NCBI GenBank assembly: GCA_934718085.1 | Contig: CAKUZL010000004.1 | Location: 62,001 to 126,000, forward strand | Length of the DNA: 64,000 nucleotides | Direction: 5' to 3' | Origin: an uncultured Candidatus Melainabacteria bacterium | GTDB lineage: Bacteria > Cyanobacteriota > Vampirovibrionia > Gastranaerophilales > Gastranaerophilaceae | Shown: piece after piece, positions 16,024-24,610 of the stretch | Numbering within the stretch: position 1 is the stretch's first letter | How the letters are laid out: each line of letters starts with the position of its first letter | Notes under the pieces: model-generated | Told to the model about the DNA's origin: nothing | Databases searched by the model: none | What the model saw: the letters and a program-made list of their open reading frames with translations, nothing else | Translations under genes and position numbers: made by a program

Positions 16024-17622
16024 CTATTGTTTCGGTTGATCGGGAGTCTTGGGGGTATCCGCGAGTCCCGTCCATTTGAACACGGGTTTAAGCAATTTTT
16101 CGGCTATCGGCCAGGAGATAAGCATGCCGCCGACTCCCGCGAGGAATGCGCCCGTTGCCGCTCCTACGGGACCTCCGACCGCGGCACCCGCAAGAGCACC
16201 TGCGGTACCGAGAGCACCCGCCATAGAAGCCTGAACGCCTGCCATGCCTGCGCCGAGAACAAGGTTTCTGCCCACTGATTTCATCGCGCCGGTATAATCT
16301 TTGTCGAACAGCTTGGGTATCGTTTCCAACAAACCGAATCCTGCCATCATGATAATTGCCATCTTTCCGCCGACAGACGTATGTCCCGACGAAGTAAACG
16401 CGGCTTTTATCGACCTTCCCGCAGCACTCATGAAGTTCTTGAATCCTGTTGTTTCGAGCCCCTTCATGATTTCCGCCGGTGTGAACAAACCTTGTCTGAT
16501 ATATTTTACCTTTTGACCGGCAGCCTTTTCGACGGCTTCGAAAATCTTGGAATAGTCCTGCGTCTTTTGACCCGAAATATTTTTGATTTGTTTCAAAATG
16601 TCTTCGGTAAATTCTCCGAAGCCTGCTTTTTGAAGTCTTTGAGCCATTTCTTTATAGTTCGGGTTCTTTTCGTTTCTCAAAACATCGACAACGGAACCGA
16701 AATTCGAGCGGAAGGCTTCATCGACCGCGGAACGCGCAGATGTCGTAAGTTCGGCAAAATTCCTGTTTACATAATCGACACGATTAAATTTGCGCCACTC
16801 ATATTTCTTAGATTCGCCCGTAATGTAATGATACGGATAAAGAACAGTGTCTTTGATATTTTGCATAAAGTTTCTGAACCGCAAACGCGTGTTGGAACCG
16901 TTGAGGTACCTTGCCTGTCCCTTCATCGGTTCTTGGATATTATCGAACGTTGCGTTGTAAGACGTCGATTTGAGAAACAATTCTTTCATTCTGTCCCAAA
17001 ACGGAACTTTTGCGTATTTACCTTCTCCTCTTGCAAGGTCGGAAAGTTCTTGAGCCATTGCATTGTATTCTTGGCGGGAAGCCTTAACCAAAGCCTTTTG
17101 CTCGTCTGAAATGTTGTAGGTCATGCCCGTCGAAGGTTTAAATATGCTGCCGATTCTTTCGCCGAACGAAACACCCTTGTAGTCTCCTCCGCCGAATATA
17201 AGGTTTGTCCGGTCTTTCACGTAATCAAAAAAGCCGTTGATTTCTTTTTTCGGAGCAATCGCCTTCGGAGTTCCGTTCAAAATTTGTTCGGCAACACCCT
17301 TTCCGCCTTCTTTAACGTTCATCCAGCGCATCCACGCCGTAAGACCGCCCTGCAAAGCAAGCATAAACGCGTTCATTTTATTAAAAATCAACGACGATAA
17401 AGGTTCATCTTCCTCGGCTGCGGCATGTTCGTTTACCGCAGCCGCCGCGGGAGAAGTACTCAAGTTTACGGTATCGTGAAGATTTTGGTTCATAACGGGA
17501 GAAGCAACCCTCGTCTGAACCGGCATGGAAATATTACGCGCAACAACACCTTGTTGCCCCGGCATAAGCCTGCCCGGGCTCGATTGATAAGGCATATACG
17601 GACTCATAGTGTAATTTTCCAT
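16024..17622 (-). CDS. Glycine-zipper family protein 2 (532 aa), no signal peptide
   Basis: Homologue of the flanking proteins. Residues 1-75 are a disordered Met/Pro/Ser/Gln-rich tail without a Sec signal. The first hydrophobic segment contains LQGGLTAWMRW (~90-100). A ~300-residue helical region follows, rich in Lys/Arg/Tyr. The family C-terminal domain begins at SVGG (~416-419), has IP at ~435-436, and a Gly/Ala zipper at ~454-503 (GALAGAAVGGPVGAATGAF). It ends in a Pro/Lys tail. AAGGAG lies 13 bases before the ATG, a wide spacing, so the true start could differ slightly. Its promoter region holds an exact 14-mer 78 bases upstream, whose TTGTAA forms a plausible -35 with TATATA 17 bases on. 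Confidence 0.8.
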   Translation of the reverse strand: MENYTMSPYMPYQSSPGRLMPGQQGVVARNISMPVQTRVASPVMNQNLHDTVNLSTSPAAAAVNEHAAAEEDEPLSSLIFNKMNAFMLALQGGLTAWMRWMNVKEGGKGVAEQILNGTPKAIAPKKEINGFFDYVKDRTNLIFGGGDYKGVSFGERIGSIFKPSTGMTYNISDEQKALVKASRQEYNAMAQELSDLARGEGKYAKVPFWDRMKELFLKSTSYNATFDNIQEPMKGQARYLNGSNTRLRFRNFMQNIKDTVLYPYHYITGESKKYEWRKFNRVDYVNRNFAELTTSARSAVDEAFRSNFGSVVDVLRNEKNPNYKEMAQRLQKAGFGEFTEDILKQIKNISGQKTQDYSKIFEAVEKAAGQKVKYIRQGLFTPAEIMKGLETTGFKNFMSAAGRSIKAAFTSSGHTSVGGKMAIIMMAGFGLLETIPKLFDKDYTGAMKSVGRNLVLGAGMAGVQASMAGALGTAGALAGAAVGGPVGAATGAFLAGVGGMLISWPIAEKLLKPVFKWTGLADTPKTPDQPKQ

Positions 17623-17684
17623 GCTTATTAAAGTGCTCCTTTTCTGTTTATATAAAAATTTTTCGGGTTATAAAATTTACTTTT

Positions 17685-17713
17685 TATATACTTATATTTA
17701 CAAAAATTTACAA
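17685..17713 (-). promoter_or_regulatory. Conserved 14-mer, site D, overlapping a candidate promoter
   Basis: Exact TTGTAAATTTTTGT at 17713-17700 on the minus strand, 78 bases before the ATG at 17622. Its TTGTAA (17713-17708), a 17-base spacer and TATATA (17690-17685) make a possible promoter. GTAAA or GTATA recurs about every 10 bases downstream of it. Confidence 0.55.
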
Positions 17714-17715
17714 GA

Positions 17716-19644
17716 TTATGCGGAATTTTGTTTTGCAGCATTTTTATTTTTTTGTTCCGGTTTCGGGTAAAGTGCCGCGTTTACCGCGTTTTGGGCAATT
17801 GCGTTAAGTGTCTGAGGTGACGGCATTCCGACCGGCGGAAGCATTGCAAATGAATTATAACCGCTTTGTTTAAAAAGCCCTAACGGATCATCGCCCGCGT
17901 TGAACGCCGCCAACGAAGATTGAACCGCGGAATTTGCGCCGGGATTCATATAATATTGAAGGAAATTGTTTGTGTCGTTTTGCGCTGCACCTGCACCTTG
18001 AGATTGAGCGGATTGAGACAACGAATAGGGAGTTTGAAGATATTGAGCAAGCGGGTCGGTTTGCCCTTGAGCAGCCGCTTGAGCTTGCGCCGTTTGTGCC
18101 GCAGCCTGAGCAGTTTGAACCTGCGATTGCCCGCCGAATGCCGGTTGAGCAACTTCTTGCGCCGAAAGCTGTTGCGCCGCCGCAAGCTGTTGTTGTGCTT
18201 GAGGTTCCGATTTTTTCTTATCGTAATCCGGCCAAACTTTACTTATTAAACCGTTTACACCGTCGCCGAGCATATAGCCTGCAATCGAACCTGCAAGAGC
18301 ACCGACTGCGGTACCAAGCCCGGGGCCTCCTATCAAAGTACCGATTGTCCCGCCTACGGCGGTGCCCGCAGCCGAAGCCAAAGTAACTACGCCGACATTG
18401 ACACCGGATTTTAATATCTGCATACATCCCGAACCGAAACCGTTTTCGGAAAACGCACTCCAAACTTTAGGAATTTCACAAAGAGAAGTAAGCGCGACAC
18501 TAAACCATCCCCCCGCGGAAGTAAAGCCTTTGCCCGAAAAAGCTTTACCCAAAGTTTTTCCGACCGAGGTTTTTGCAAGCTTATCCATGCCCGGGATTTT
18601 CATAAATCCTTTTTCAAGGGTTTTTGTGGTTTTCGAGCAGAACGATTTTACGGAATCCCAACACGAACTCAAGAAGCCTTTACTTTCTTCGGCTCCTTTT
18701 GCCGCGATTTTTGCCGTTTTGGAAAGATTTTCGATGGATTTGTCGGCAAATTCGACCGTTTCTTTGACCGCGGTTTGTCCTGCATTTGCGGCGGTTGATG
18801 CTGTTTTGGCGGTTTGTACCGTGCCCTGTGTAGTTTGAGCAACACCCGGCGCGGTTTGAGCGACACCTTGTGCGGTTTGTGTCGCACCCGCTTTGGCAGC
18901 CTCGATTTCCGACTTCACGTTCGAAGCCATATCTTTTATCGATTTTGTTTCGTTAAATTGCGCTACATTTGATGAATAAGAAGCGTTCGAAGTATCACAC
19001 CATTTTTCGATAGCTTTCATTTGTTCCGCATCAAAAGTCTGAGGACCTTTGCTCCAAGGATTCCAACGCTTATACCAAGGTTGATTTGATTTTAAAATCC
19101 TGTTCAAATCCCGATAACCTTCCTGAGCAACGTCATATTGCTCGGCAAGATGCCCGTTAGCCTCCAGCAGTGAAGCCGTTCGTTTCAAGCCCGAACCGCC
19201 GGAAGCACAACCTTTTCCTTCGTAAAGATCGTTAATAAATCCTTTTATCTCGCTTATCCGCTTTTGCCCTCCTCTGTCGGTAAGCGTTTTTTGAAGTTTA
19301 TCGAACAAAGGCTTGTTGTCTTTTTTCAAAGCCTCGAAAGCCTCTTTATATTTGCCGCCGTCACCGCCGGCTTCGAAATATTGCCCGATAGCGTTGTTTT
19401 CCGAAACATTCCATCCGTAAAAACCCGACATCGTCGCAACCGGTAAAGCTGTCGCAAAAAGATTCGTCAACGAAAACGCCGACCCTTCGTCACCTTCACC
19501 CTGACCATTGATAACATCTGTTTGCATCATATTTTGCGGCAAAGAATTTGAAGGCGTCATCGATTGAGCCTGAGATTCGAAATACTGCTGCAGTTGTTGG
19601 GGAGATATACCGGGTTGCCCCGCCGCCGTTTGATAAGATGTCAT
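17716..19644 (-). CDS. Glycine-zipper family protein 3 (642 aa), no signal peptide
   Basis: Largest of the three homologues. Residues 1-55 are Gln/Ser/Pro-rich and polar. A hydrophobic patch at ~58-78 precedes a helical region. An Ala/Thr/Gln tract at ~254-282 repeats a VAQTAxG unit about three times. The family C-terminal domain starts at SAGG (~376-379), has IP at ~391-392, and the zipper at ~421-461 (ASAAGTAVGGTIGTLIGG). Unlike its relatives it carries a ~165-residue Gln/Ala-rich low-complexity extension after the zipper. GAGGAT is 8 bases before the ATG. A 12-of-14 match to the upstream element lies 47 bases before the start. Function unknown; a secreted membrane-active or surface protein is inferred only from architecture. 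Confidence 0.8.
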   Translation of the reverse strand: MTSYQTAAGQPGISPQQLQQYFESQAQSMTPSNSLPQNMMQTDVINGQGEGDEGSAFSLTNLFATALPVATMSGFYGWNVSENNAIGQYFEAGGDGGKYKEAFEALKKDNKPLFDKLQKTLTDRGGQKRISEIKGFINDLYEGKGCASGGSGLKRTASLLEANGHLAEQYDVAQEGYRDLNRILKSNQPWYKRWNPWSKGPQTFDAEQMKAIEKWCDTSNASYSSNVAQFNETKSIKDMASNVKSEIEAAKAGATQTAQGVAQTAPGVAQTTQGTVQTAKTASTAANAGQTAVKETVEFADKSIENLSKTAKIAAKGAEESKGFLSSCWDSVKSFCSKTTKTLEKGFMKIPGMDKLAKTSVGKTLGKAFSGKGFTSAGGWFSVALTSLCEIPKVWSAFSENGFGSGCMQILKSGVNVGVVTLASAAGTAVGGTIGTLIGGPGLGTAVGALAGSIAGYMLGDGVNGLISKVWPDYDKKKSEPQAQQQLAAAQQLSAQEVAQPAFGGQSQVQTAQAAAQTAQAQAAAQGQTDPLAQYLQTPYSLSQSAQSQGAGAAQNDTNNFLQYYMNPGANSAVQSSLAAFNAGDDPLGLFKQSGYNSFAMLPPVGMPSPQTLNAIAQNAVNAALYPKPEQKNKNAAKQNSA

Positions 19645-19690
19645 GTCAATATCCTCATATATACTTCAAATATATAAAGTATTTCGAGAG

Positions 19691-19702
19691 ACAAAAATTT
19701 AC
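19691..19702 (-). promoter_or_regulatory. Conserved upstream element, site E (12 of 14 match)
   Basis: ACAAAAATTTAC on the plus strand, i.e. GTAAATTTTTGT reading toward the gene at 19644, 47 bases before its start. A second TTTGTAAAG stretch lies at 19715-19723 in the opposite orientation. Confidence 0.4.
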
Positions 19703-19820
19703 TTTTTTTATGTATTTGTAAAGTTTTTTTAAGAAAATAAACAAAACAGTATGAAAACCGACATTTTTTCACCTGCTGAAAATTTCTTCGAAAAGTAATT
19801 TTATAACGTTTAAAACAACA

Positions 19821-19850
19821 CAAAAAATCACCCCGAAAAGGACGATTTTT
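19821..19850 (-). terminator. Rho-independent terminator downstream of the nuclease-family gene
   Basis: On the minus strand AAAATCGTCC pairs with GGGGTGATTTT around a TTTTC loop (one bulge, two wobbles), followed by TTG. It lies ~100 bases after the gene at 19951-20460. Confidence 0.55.
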
Positions 19851-19950
19851 TACAATGAATAAAAACTTTATCGACGAAATCCGAAAAACGGTACCCGGCG
19901 CAACAAGCCGTGTCACTTTTCGGGTTTCGCGAGCGGGCTTTGAACACCTG

Positions 19951-20460
19951 TTAACTGTCAGACTCTTCGTGTTCTTTTAAGATTCTTGAAAAATCCGAAG
20001 GCTTTATACTCTGAATAAAATTCCTGAATTCTTCGGCTTCTTCCTCGTCTTTCTCGTTATCGCACGAAACCGACCCCGCCGCCAAAACTTTTTCGGAGAC
20101 AAAAACAGAAACATCCGCCCGAACCGCAAGAGCAATGGCATCCGACGGACGTGCGTCGATTTGGGTGACGTTGCCCTCCTTGTCAGACAAAAATATTGTC
20201 GCAAAATACGTCTCGTTCTCGACATCATTTATCTCGATTTTATCGATTGTTTGCCCGAGAGAATTCAAAATATTCAAAATCAGGTCGTGAGTCATGGGAC
20301 GCGCAACCTTGATTTTTTCGATTTGCCGGATTATCGAACTTGCTTCCGCGGACCCTATCCATATCGGCAACGCCCTTCTGTTTTCAAGGTCGTTCAATAC
20401 AACTATCGGGTTGCCCGTACGCGTATCCACTGCTATTCCCATTACTCTCATTTCCATCAT
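19951..20460 (-). CDS. Bifunctional nuclease family protein (DUF151)
   Basis: 169 aa. The DUF151/BFN core fills about residues 1-130: a strand-rich start with GIAVDTRTGNPIVVL, the hallmark LPIWIGSAEASSI, RPMTHDLI and IDARPSDAIALAVRA. Members have reported DNase/RNase activity in plants and occur widely in bacteria with unclear roles, sometimes fused to a UVR domain. Here the last ~40 residues are acidic and end in a short helix. AAAGGA precedes the ATG. It is the last gene of the adk-map run, 24 bases after map, and probably co-transcribed. The family is confident; the activity is not proven by the sequence. Confidence 0.9.
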   Translation of the reverse strand: MMEMRVMGIAVDTRTGNPIVVLNDLENRRALPIWIGSAEASSIIRQIEKIKVARPMTHDLILNILNSLGQTIDKIEINDVENETYFATIFLSDKEGNVTQIDARPSDAIALAVRADVSVFVSEKVLAAGSVSCDNEKDEEEAEEFRNFIQSIKPSDFSRILKEHEESDS

Positions 20461-20484
20461 AAATATTTTCCTTTTGAATTTTCT

Positions 20485-21231
20485 TTACAACGTCGTCAAA
20501 ATTTTGCACCCGTCGTCCGTAACGGCAATCGTATGCTCAAAATGCGCCGAAGGCTTAAAATCTTTTGTCACGACCGTCCATCCGTCTTTTTCGACAAAAA
20601 CGTCATCCGTTCCCAAATTCAACATCGGCTCTATCGCAACGGTATACCCGGTTTTCAAAATCAAATCGGCACCGGTTCGATAATTGAAAATAAACGGAGG
20701 CTCGTGCATATTTTGCCCGACACCGTGTCCGCCGTACTGACGTACAATCCCCAAATTATTGGCTTTCGCCGTATCTTCGATTTGTCCGACGACATCTTCT
20801 ATCGAAACGTTGTTCTTGACCTTCGACAAAGCCGACATCAAAGCCTCTTCCGTTGCCGCCATCAAACGTTTTTTCTCGTCCGAAATCTCGCCTACGGCAT
20901 ACGTCCACGCGGAATCTCCGACATAACCGTGATACGTCGCTCCTACGTCTATACTGATTATATCGCCGTCTTCAAGAACTCTGTCGGACGGAAAACCGTG
21001 CACCACCTGCTCGTTCACCGACGCGCATATCGTCGCGGGAAATCCGTCGTAACCCTTAAACGTGGGCTCACATTTATTATCCTTTATTATTTCGTACGCG
21101 GTCTTGTCGAGAAATTCGGTCGTCACGCCCGGCTGCACGACTTTTTTCATTTCGGCATGCACAAGTGCAACCACCCGACCGGCTTCCCGCATCAACTTCA
21201 ACTCGTACCCTGATTTTTTCTTTATGGTCAT
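20485..21231 (-). CDS. map: Methionine aminopeptidase type I
   Basis: Removes the initiator Met from nascent proteins. 248 aa, the usual length for type Ia, without the N-terminal zinc-finger extension. The metal-binding residues are visible in the conserved blocks: the GFPATICASVNEQVVHG region with the His, ISIDVGATYHGYVGDSAWTY with two Asp, GGHGVGQNMHEPP with the His, IEPML with Glu, and VEKDGWTVVT near the end with Glu. Its ATG overlaps the adk stop codon by one base (TAATG), implying translational coupling in an adk-map operon. Confidence 0.97.
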   Translation of the reverse strand: MTIKKKSGYELKLMREAGRVVALVHAEMKKVVQPGVTTEFLDKTAYEIIKDNKCEPTFKGYDGFPATICASVNEQVVHGFPSDRVLEDGDIISIDVGATYHGYVGDSAWTYAVGEISDEKKRLMAATEEALMSALSKVKNNVSIEDVVGQIEDTAKANNLGIVRQYGGHGVGQNMHEPPFIFNYRTGADLILKTGYTVAIEPMLNLGTDDVFVEKDGWTVVTKDFKPSAHFEHTIAVTDDGCKILTTL

Positions 21232-21890
21232 TATAAAACCGCTTTCTTAAAATGTTCGAAAACTTCGTCGATAGAGCCCTTTGCGTCTATCTTCACAAGT
21301 GTTCCTCTGTCTTCGTAAAACTTCAAAACAGGCTCCGTTTGCTCAAAATACGTCGAAAATCTCTTCTGTGCAACTTCTTCGGTATCGTCGGAACGCTTCA
21401 CCAGCTTCGTTCCGCATTCGTCACATTTGCCTTCCTCTTTCAAAGTCATTGTTTTTAAATTATATATCGCTCCGCACTTGGGACAAGATACCCTGTTGAC
21501 TATTCTTTCAAGCAATATGTCCGAAGGAATGTCAAAATAAGCAACCGTAAACTTGACATCGTCTCTGCCTTCGTTGACTTCCTTCAAAATGTCCTCAAGC
21601 TTTTGAGCCTGTTCAATGCTTCGCGGATAGCCGTCCAAAATAAAACCGTCCTTGCAATCATCCTCGCTTAAACGCTTTTTTATTATCTTTCCGACGGTCT
21701 CAATCGGCACCAGCTGACCGTTATCCATGCATCTTCCGGCAATTATTCCTTCTTCGGTTCCGGATTTTACCGCAGCTCTGAGCATCGCTCCGGTGTCGGC
21801 ATGCACAAGCCCCGTCAACTTCTTCAATTTCTCCGTCTGAGTGCCCTTGCCGCTTGCAGGCGGCCCGACCATGATAATTTCTCTTTTCAT
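21231..21890 (-). CDS. adk: Adenylate kinase, long zinc-lid form
   Basis: Converts ATP + AMP to 2 ADP. I start it at ATG 21890 because GGGAGG lies 8 bases upstream; an in-frame ATG at 21923 has no ribosome site and lies in the promoter. 219 aa. Seen: P-loop GPPASGKGTQ, LVHADTGAMLR, DGYPRSIEQAQ, and a four-Cys lid (CPKCGAIYN ... CDECG), the structural zinc site of many Gram-positive and some other enzymes. It has its own -10 box between it and a terminator that follows secY, so it is separated transcriptionally from the ribosomal-protein cluster even though the order secY-adk-map is classical. Confidence 0.97.
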   Translation of the reverse strand: MKREIIMVGPPASGKGTQTEKLKKLTGLVHADTGAMLRAAVKSGTEEGIIAGRCMDNGQLVPIETVGKIIKKRLSEDDCKDGFILDGYPRSIEQAQKLEDILKEVNEGRDDVKFTVAYFDIPSDILLERIVNRVSCPKCGAIYNLKTMTLKEEGKCDECGTKLVKRSDDTEEVAQKRFSTYFEQTEPVLKFYEDRGTLVKIDAKGSIDEVFEHFKKAVL

Positions 21891-21911
21891 CGTATAACCT
21901 CCCTTGTCTAT

Positions 21912-21917
21912 ATTATA
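21912..21917 (-). promoter_or_regulatory. -10 hexamer of the adk-map promoter
   Basis: TATAAT on the minus strand, 21 bases before the adk start and directly downstream of the secY terminator. No good -35 is visible. Confidence 0.5.
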
Positions 21918-21925
21918 GTACAAAA

Positions 21926-21952
21926 GAAAAAAGACGGAACATGTATTCCGCC
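21926..21952 (-). terminator. Rho-independent terminator after secY
   Basis: Minus strand: GGCGGAA (21952-21946), 6-base loop, TTCCGTC (21939-21933, one G-U pair), followed by TTTTTTC. It lies 30 bases after the secY stop. Confidence 0.85.
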
Positions 21953-21981
21953 TTTTATCCTTGTTTTTGTTTTATGAAAAT

Positions 21982-23331
21982 TTATTGTTTATCTTTAAGA
22001 AAACTTTCATAATTTTTTGACAACAAGTGCGCCTTCACCTGATTGATAAAATCGAGAGCTACCCCGACCATAATTATCAGAGAAGTTGCCCCCAACCCCT
22101 GCAATGTAGTGATATTGGTCAACGACGCCGCAAGCGAAGGAATCAACGCGACTATACCGAGCCCGACCGCACCGATGAGAGTAATTCTTCCGAGAATTTT
22201 GTCCAACGCTTCCGCAGTCGGTCTTCCCGGCTTAATCCCCGGTATCGATGAGCCGTATTTTTTAAGATTGTCCGCGATTTCTTTGGGTTGCATGTTAGGC
22301 ATAATCGATGCATAAAAGAACGTCAACCCGACAATCAACAGGAAATATACCGCATTATATGTCGGAGACGAAGGATTAAACACCAACGACATTTGCGTCA
22401 ACGCATCCTTCACGGGACCGCTTATGAAGGTTGACGAACCGAGCAGACTGAGCACCGTCGTCGGGAAAAGTAAAATCGCAATCGCGAAGATTATGGGCAT
22501 AACCCCGCCCGGATTAAGTTTGAACGGAATAAAAGAATTCATTCCGCCGTAAACCTTGTTTCCGACCTGACGCCGCGGGTTCACGATTATTACTTTTCTT
22601 GCCGCTTCCTGCAATATTACGATTAATACCATAGTCGCAAAAAATATCGCAAGCAACAAAACAAGTCCGAATTGCAACGATTTATCGTTTTGAACAATCA
22701 ACGAAGTTTTGTTGAAATAAAAAGGTATTCTGGAAATAATACCCCAGAAAATTATCATGGAAGCACCGTTTCCGATTCCTTTTTCGGTCAAAAGTTCGCC
22801 GAGCCACATTACAAACACCGACCCTGCAGTCAATATCGCAACGGAACCCGTCAAAAACATAAAGTGATTTACGTCGGGCATAATCGCCGCGGGCGCGGTT
22901 CTTGTCAAGAACAACACAAAAATCAAAGATTGAAAAAACGCGATAACGACCGTAAAAAGTCTCGTATATTGAGAAATTTTGCGTCTTCCCGCTTCTCCTT
23001 CTTCTTTTTGAAGTTGTTCAAGGTAAGGAATTACCGCCGTCATCAATTGGATAATAATTGACGAAGTAATGTAAGGTCCTATACCGAGCGCGATAATCGA
23101 GACGTTTCCGAGCGCACCGCCCGTGAACATGTCCAAAAATCCGATTATATTATTTCCCGCAGCTATATTTGCGAAAACCTGATTATTTATGCCGAACAGA
23201 GGCAACTGCGTACAAAATCTGAACACCGCCATCATAAGTATCGTAAAAATCAGCTTTCCTTTAAGCCCCGATGTCTTAAACATAGAAGCTATATCCGCTG
23301 CGCTCGGAGTATGTATTCCGGGTTGTTGCAT
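21982..23331 (-). CDS. secY: Preprotein translocase subunit SecY
   Basis: Central channel of the Sec translocon in the inner membrane. 449 aa with ten predicted membrane helices. Recognisable blocks: LRGKLIFT-like first helix (LKGKLIFTILMMAVFRFCTQLPLFGI), TGGALGNVSIIALGIGPYI plug region, GIGNGASMIIF, the cytoplasmic loop with PRRQVGNKVYGGMNSFIPFKLNPGGVMPIIFA, and the C-terminal PKEIADNLKKYGSSIPGIKPGRPT loop. Its ATG overlaps the rplO stop (TAATG). A terminator follows. SecE and SecG are not in the window; secDF lies at 52027. Confidence 0.98.
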   Translation of the reverse strand: MQQPGIHTPSAADIASMFKTSGLKGKLIFTILMMAVFRFCTQLPLFGINNQVFANIAAGNNIIGFLDMFTGGALGNVSIIALGIGPYITSSIIIQLMTAVIPYLEQLQKEEGEAGRRKISQYTRLFTVVIAFFQSLIFVLFLTRTAPAAIMPDVNHFMFLTGSVAILTAGSVFVMWLGELLTEKGIGNGASMIIFWGIISRIPFYFNKTSLIVQNDKSLQFGLVLLLAIFFATMVLIVILQEAARKVIIVNPRRQVGNKVYGGMNSFIPFKLNPGGVMPIIFAIAILLFPTTVLSLLGSSTFISGPVKDALTQMSLVFNPSSPTYNAVYFLLIVGLTFFYASIMPNMQPKEIADNLKKYGSSIPGIKPGRPTAEALDKILGRITLIGAVGLGIVALIPSLAASLTNITTLQGLGATSLIIMVGVALDFINQVKAHLLSKNYESFLKDKQ

Positions 23332-23783
23332 TATACAGTTTCAGCCTTTCCGCCTGCTTTTTCTATTTTTTCTATTGCCGATTTTGTAAAGTGCGAAGCT
23401 CTTACGGTTACGGCTCTTGTCAATTCACCGTTACCCAAAATTCTGAGTTGAACGGTGTTCGGACGAGCTTTACGTGCCGATTTCAAGATATCCAAATCGA
23501 TTTCGTTCATTCCGCTTTTTTCGATATCGCCTACGTTGAATTCGGCGCAAACTACCGAATTGAACGCTTCAAAACCTTTCAATTTGGGCATTTGTCTGTA
23601 TCCGGGCATTTGTCCGCCTTCAAATCCTCTTTTCGACGATCTTCCCGAACGTTGTCCTTCACCGTTGTGACCGCGGCAGCAAGTCTTTCCGTGTCCCGAT
23701 GAACGTCCTCTGCCCACTCTTTTAGTTCTTGACGTAGCACCTTCGGCAGGTCTTAAATCTTCTAATTCTATTCTGTCTGACAT
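23331..23783 (-). CDS. rplO: 50S ribosomal protein L15
   Basis: 150 aa, normal length. N-terminal half is the basic, Gly-rich extended arm (TKRVGRGRSSGHGKTCCRGHNGEGQRSG), and the C-terminal half is the globular L15/L18e-type domain (VVCAEFNVGDIEK, ILGNGELTRAVTVRASHFTKSA). A pair of Cys occurs in the arm (KTCCRG). GAAAGG lies before the ATG. Placed in the standard order rpmD-rplO-secY. Confidence 0.97.
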   Translation of the reverse strand: MSDRIELEDLRPAEGATSRTKRVGRGRSSGHGKTCCRGHNGEGQRSGRSSKRGFEGGQMPGYRQMPKLKGFEAFNSVVCAEFNVGDIEKSGMNEIDLDILKSARKARPNTVQLRILGNGELTRAVTVRASHFTKSAIEKIEKAGGKAETV

Positions 23784-23820
23784 TGTTTTTTATACCTTTC
23801 GTTTTTATAACCGTCGGTTA

Positions 23821-24012
23821 TTATATTTCTTCAACTTTTAACAAATGAGGAACTTTGTTTATCATTCCGCTGATTATCGGAGTTACAAAGTGTTCTCTGC
23901 TGCTGTCTTTTTTACCCAATCCGAGTGCTCTGACAACTTTTATCTGATCTTTGGTCGATCCTATCAAACTCTTCACGAGAGTTATTTTTACTTTCTTTTG
24001 AGTGTCTGCCAT
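23821..24012 (-). CDS. rpmD: 50S ribosomal protein L30
   Basis: 63 aa. VKITLVKSLIGSTKDQIKVVRALGLGKK is the L30 core, including the GSTKDQ helix start and the ALGLGK turn, and the protein ends with the short strand of the family. TAGGAG lies 9 bases before the ATG. Sits between rpsE and rplO as in most bacteria that have L30. Confidence 0.96.
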   Translation of the reverse strand: MADTQKKVKITLVKSLIGSTKDQIKVVRALGLGKKDSSREHFVTPIISGMINKVPHLLKVEEI

Positions 24013-24026
24013 TTTTTAAACTCCTA

Positions 24027-24566
24027 TCAGTTAAGCATTTCTTTCAATGTTAAATTACGCGATTTTGCAACTTCTTTGAAGCTTCTCATCGACTTCAACG
24101 CGTTTATCGTTGCGTTTGCCGCGTTCAACGGAGATTTCGATCCCAAAGATTTGCTCAATATGTTTTCGATACCCGCAAGTTCCAATACCGCACGTACCGC
24201 ACCGCCCGCGATGACTCCGGTACCTTCCGAAGCCGGTCTGAGCATTACACTGCCTGCACCCGATCTTCCCGTTACGGGGTGAGGAATGGTTTTATTGAAC
24301 AAACTTACGTTTATCATGTTTTTTCTGCCGTCCGCAACCGCTTTTTGTATTGCGGTTATTACTTCGGACGCTTTCGAACAGCCGACTCCGACTTGTCCTT
24401 TTTTGTTGCCGACGATTACAATCGCTCTGAAGCTGAGTTTTTTACCGCCTTTTACAACCTTGGTTACACGTCTGATTTGAATTACGTGTTCCGTCCATTC
24501 GTTTTGAACTTCCGTTTCTTCTCTTGTTTCTACGGCTTTTTTCTTTTTTGTCTTAATTTCTTCCAC
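24027..24566 (-). CDS. rpsE: 30S ribosomal protein S5
   Basis: 179 aa. Start is GTG 24566 with AAAGG about 10 bases upstream. After a Lys/Glu-rich N-terminal extension come the S5 double-stranded RNA-binding half (IQIRRVTKVVKGGKKLSFRAIVIVGNKKGQVGVGCSKA) and the C-terminal half (VMLRPASEGTGVIAGGAVRAVLELAGI). It is the first gene of this ribosomal run; the genes that normally precede it (rplF, rplR) are not upstream, where an ankyrin gene stands instead. A promoter and an attenuator-like hairpin precede it. Confidence 0.98.
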   Translation of the reverse strand: MEEIKTKKKKAVETREETEVQNEWTEHVIQIRRVTKVVKGGKKLSFRAIVIVGNKKGQVGVGCSKASEVITAIQKAVADGRKNMINVSLFNKTIPHPVTGRSGAGSVMLRPASEGTGVIAGGAVRAVLELAGIENILSKSLGSKSPLNAANATINALKSMRSFKEVAKSRNLTLKEMLN

Positions 24567-24610
24567 TTTGTTTTTACCTTTCGTTAAGTAAATTACATCT
24601 TTTTTACAAA

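Larger units (their letters stand above)
19645..19950. other. Intergenic region: upstream element plus terminators
   Basis: 306 bases without a convincing gene. The left part carries the control region of the glycine-zipper gene at 17716-19644, very AT-rich with a 14-mer-like element. The right part carries terminator-like hairpins for the minus-strand gene ending at 19951, including a longer imperfect one near 19880-19925 (CCGAAAA with TTTTCGG). Confidence 0.5.

Noticed and set aside
20161..21213. Plus-strand open frame of 350 codons opposite map and the DUF151 gene.
   Set aside because: It crosses two confident genes antisense and reads as Arg/His/Tyr-rich noise.
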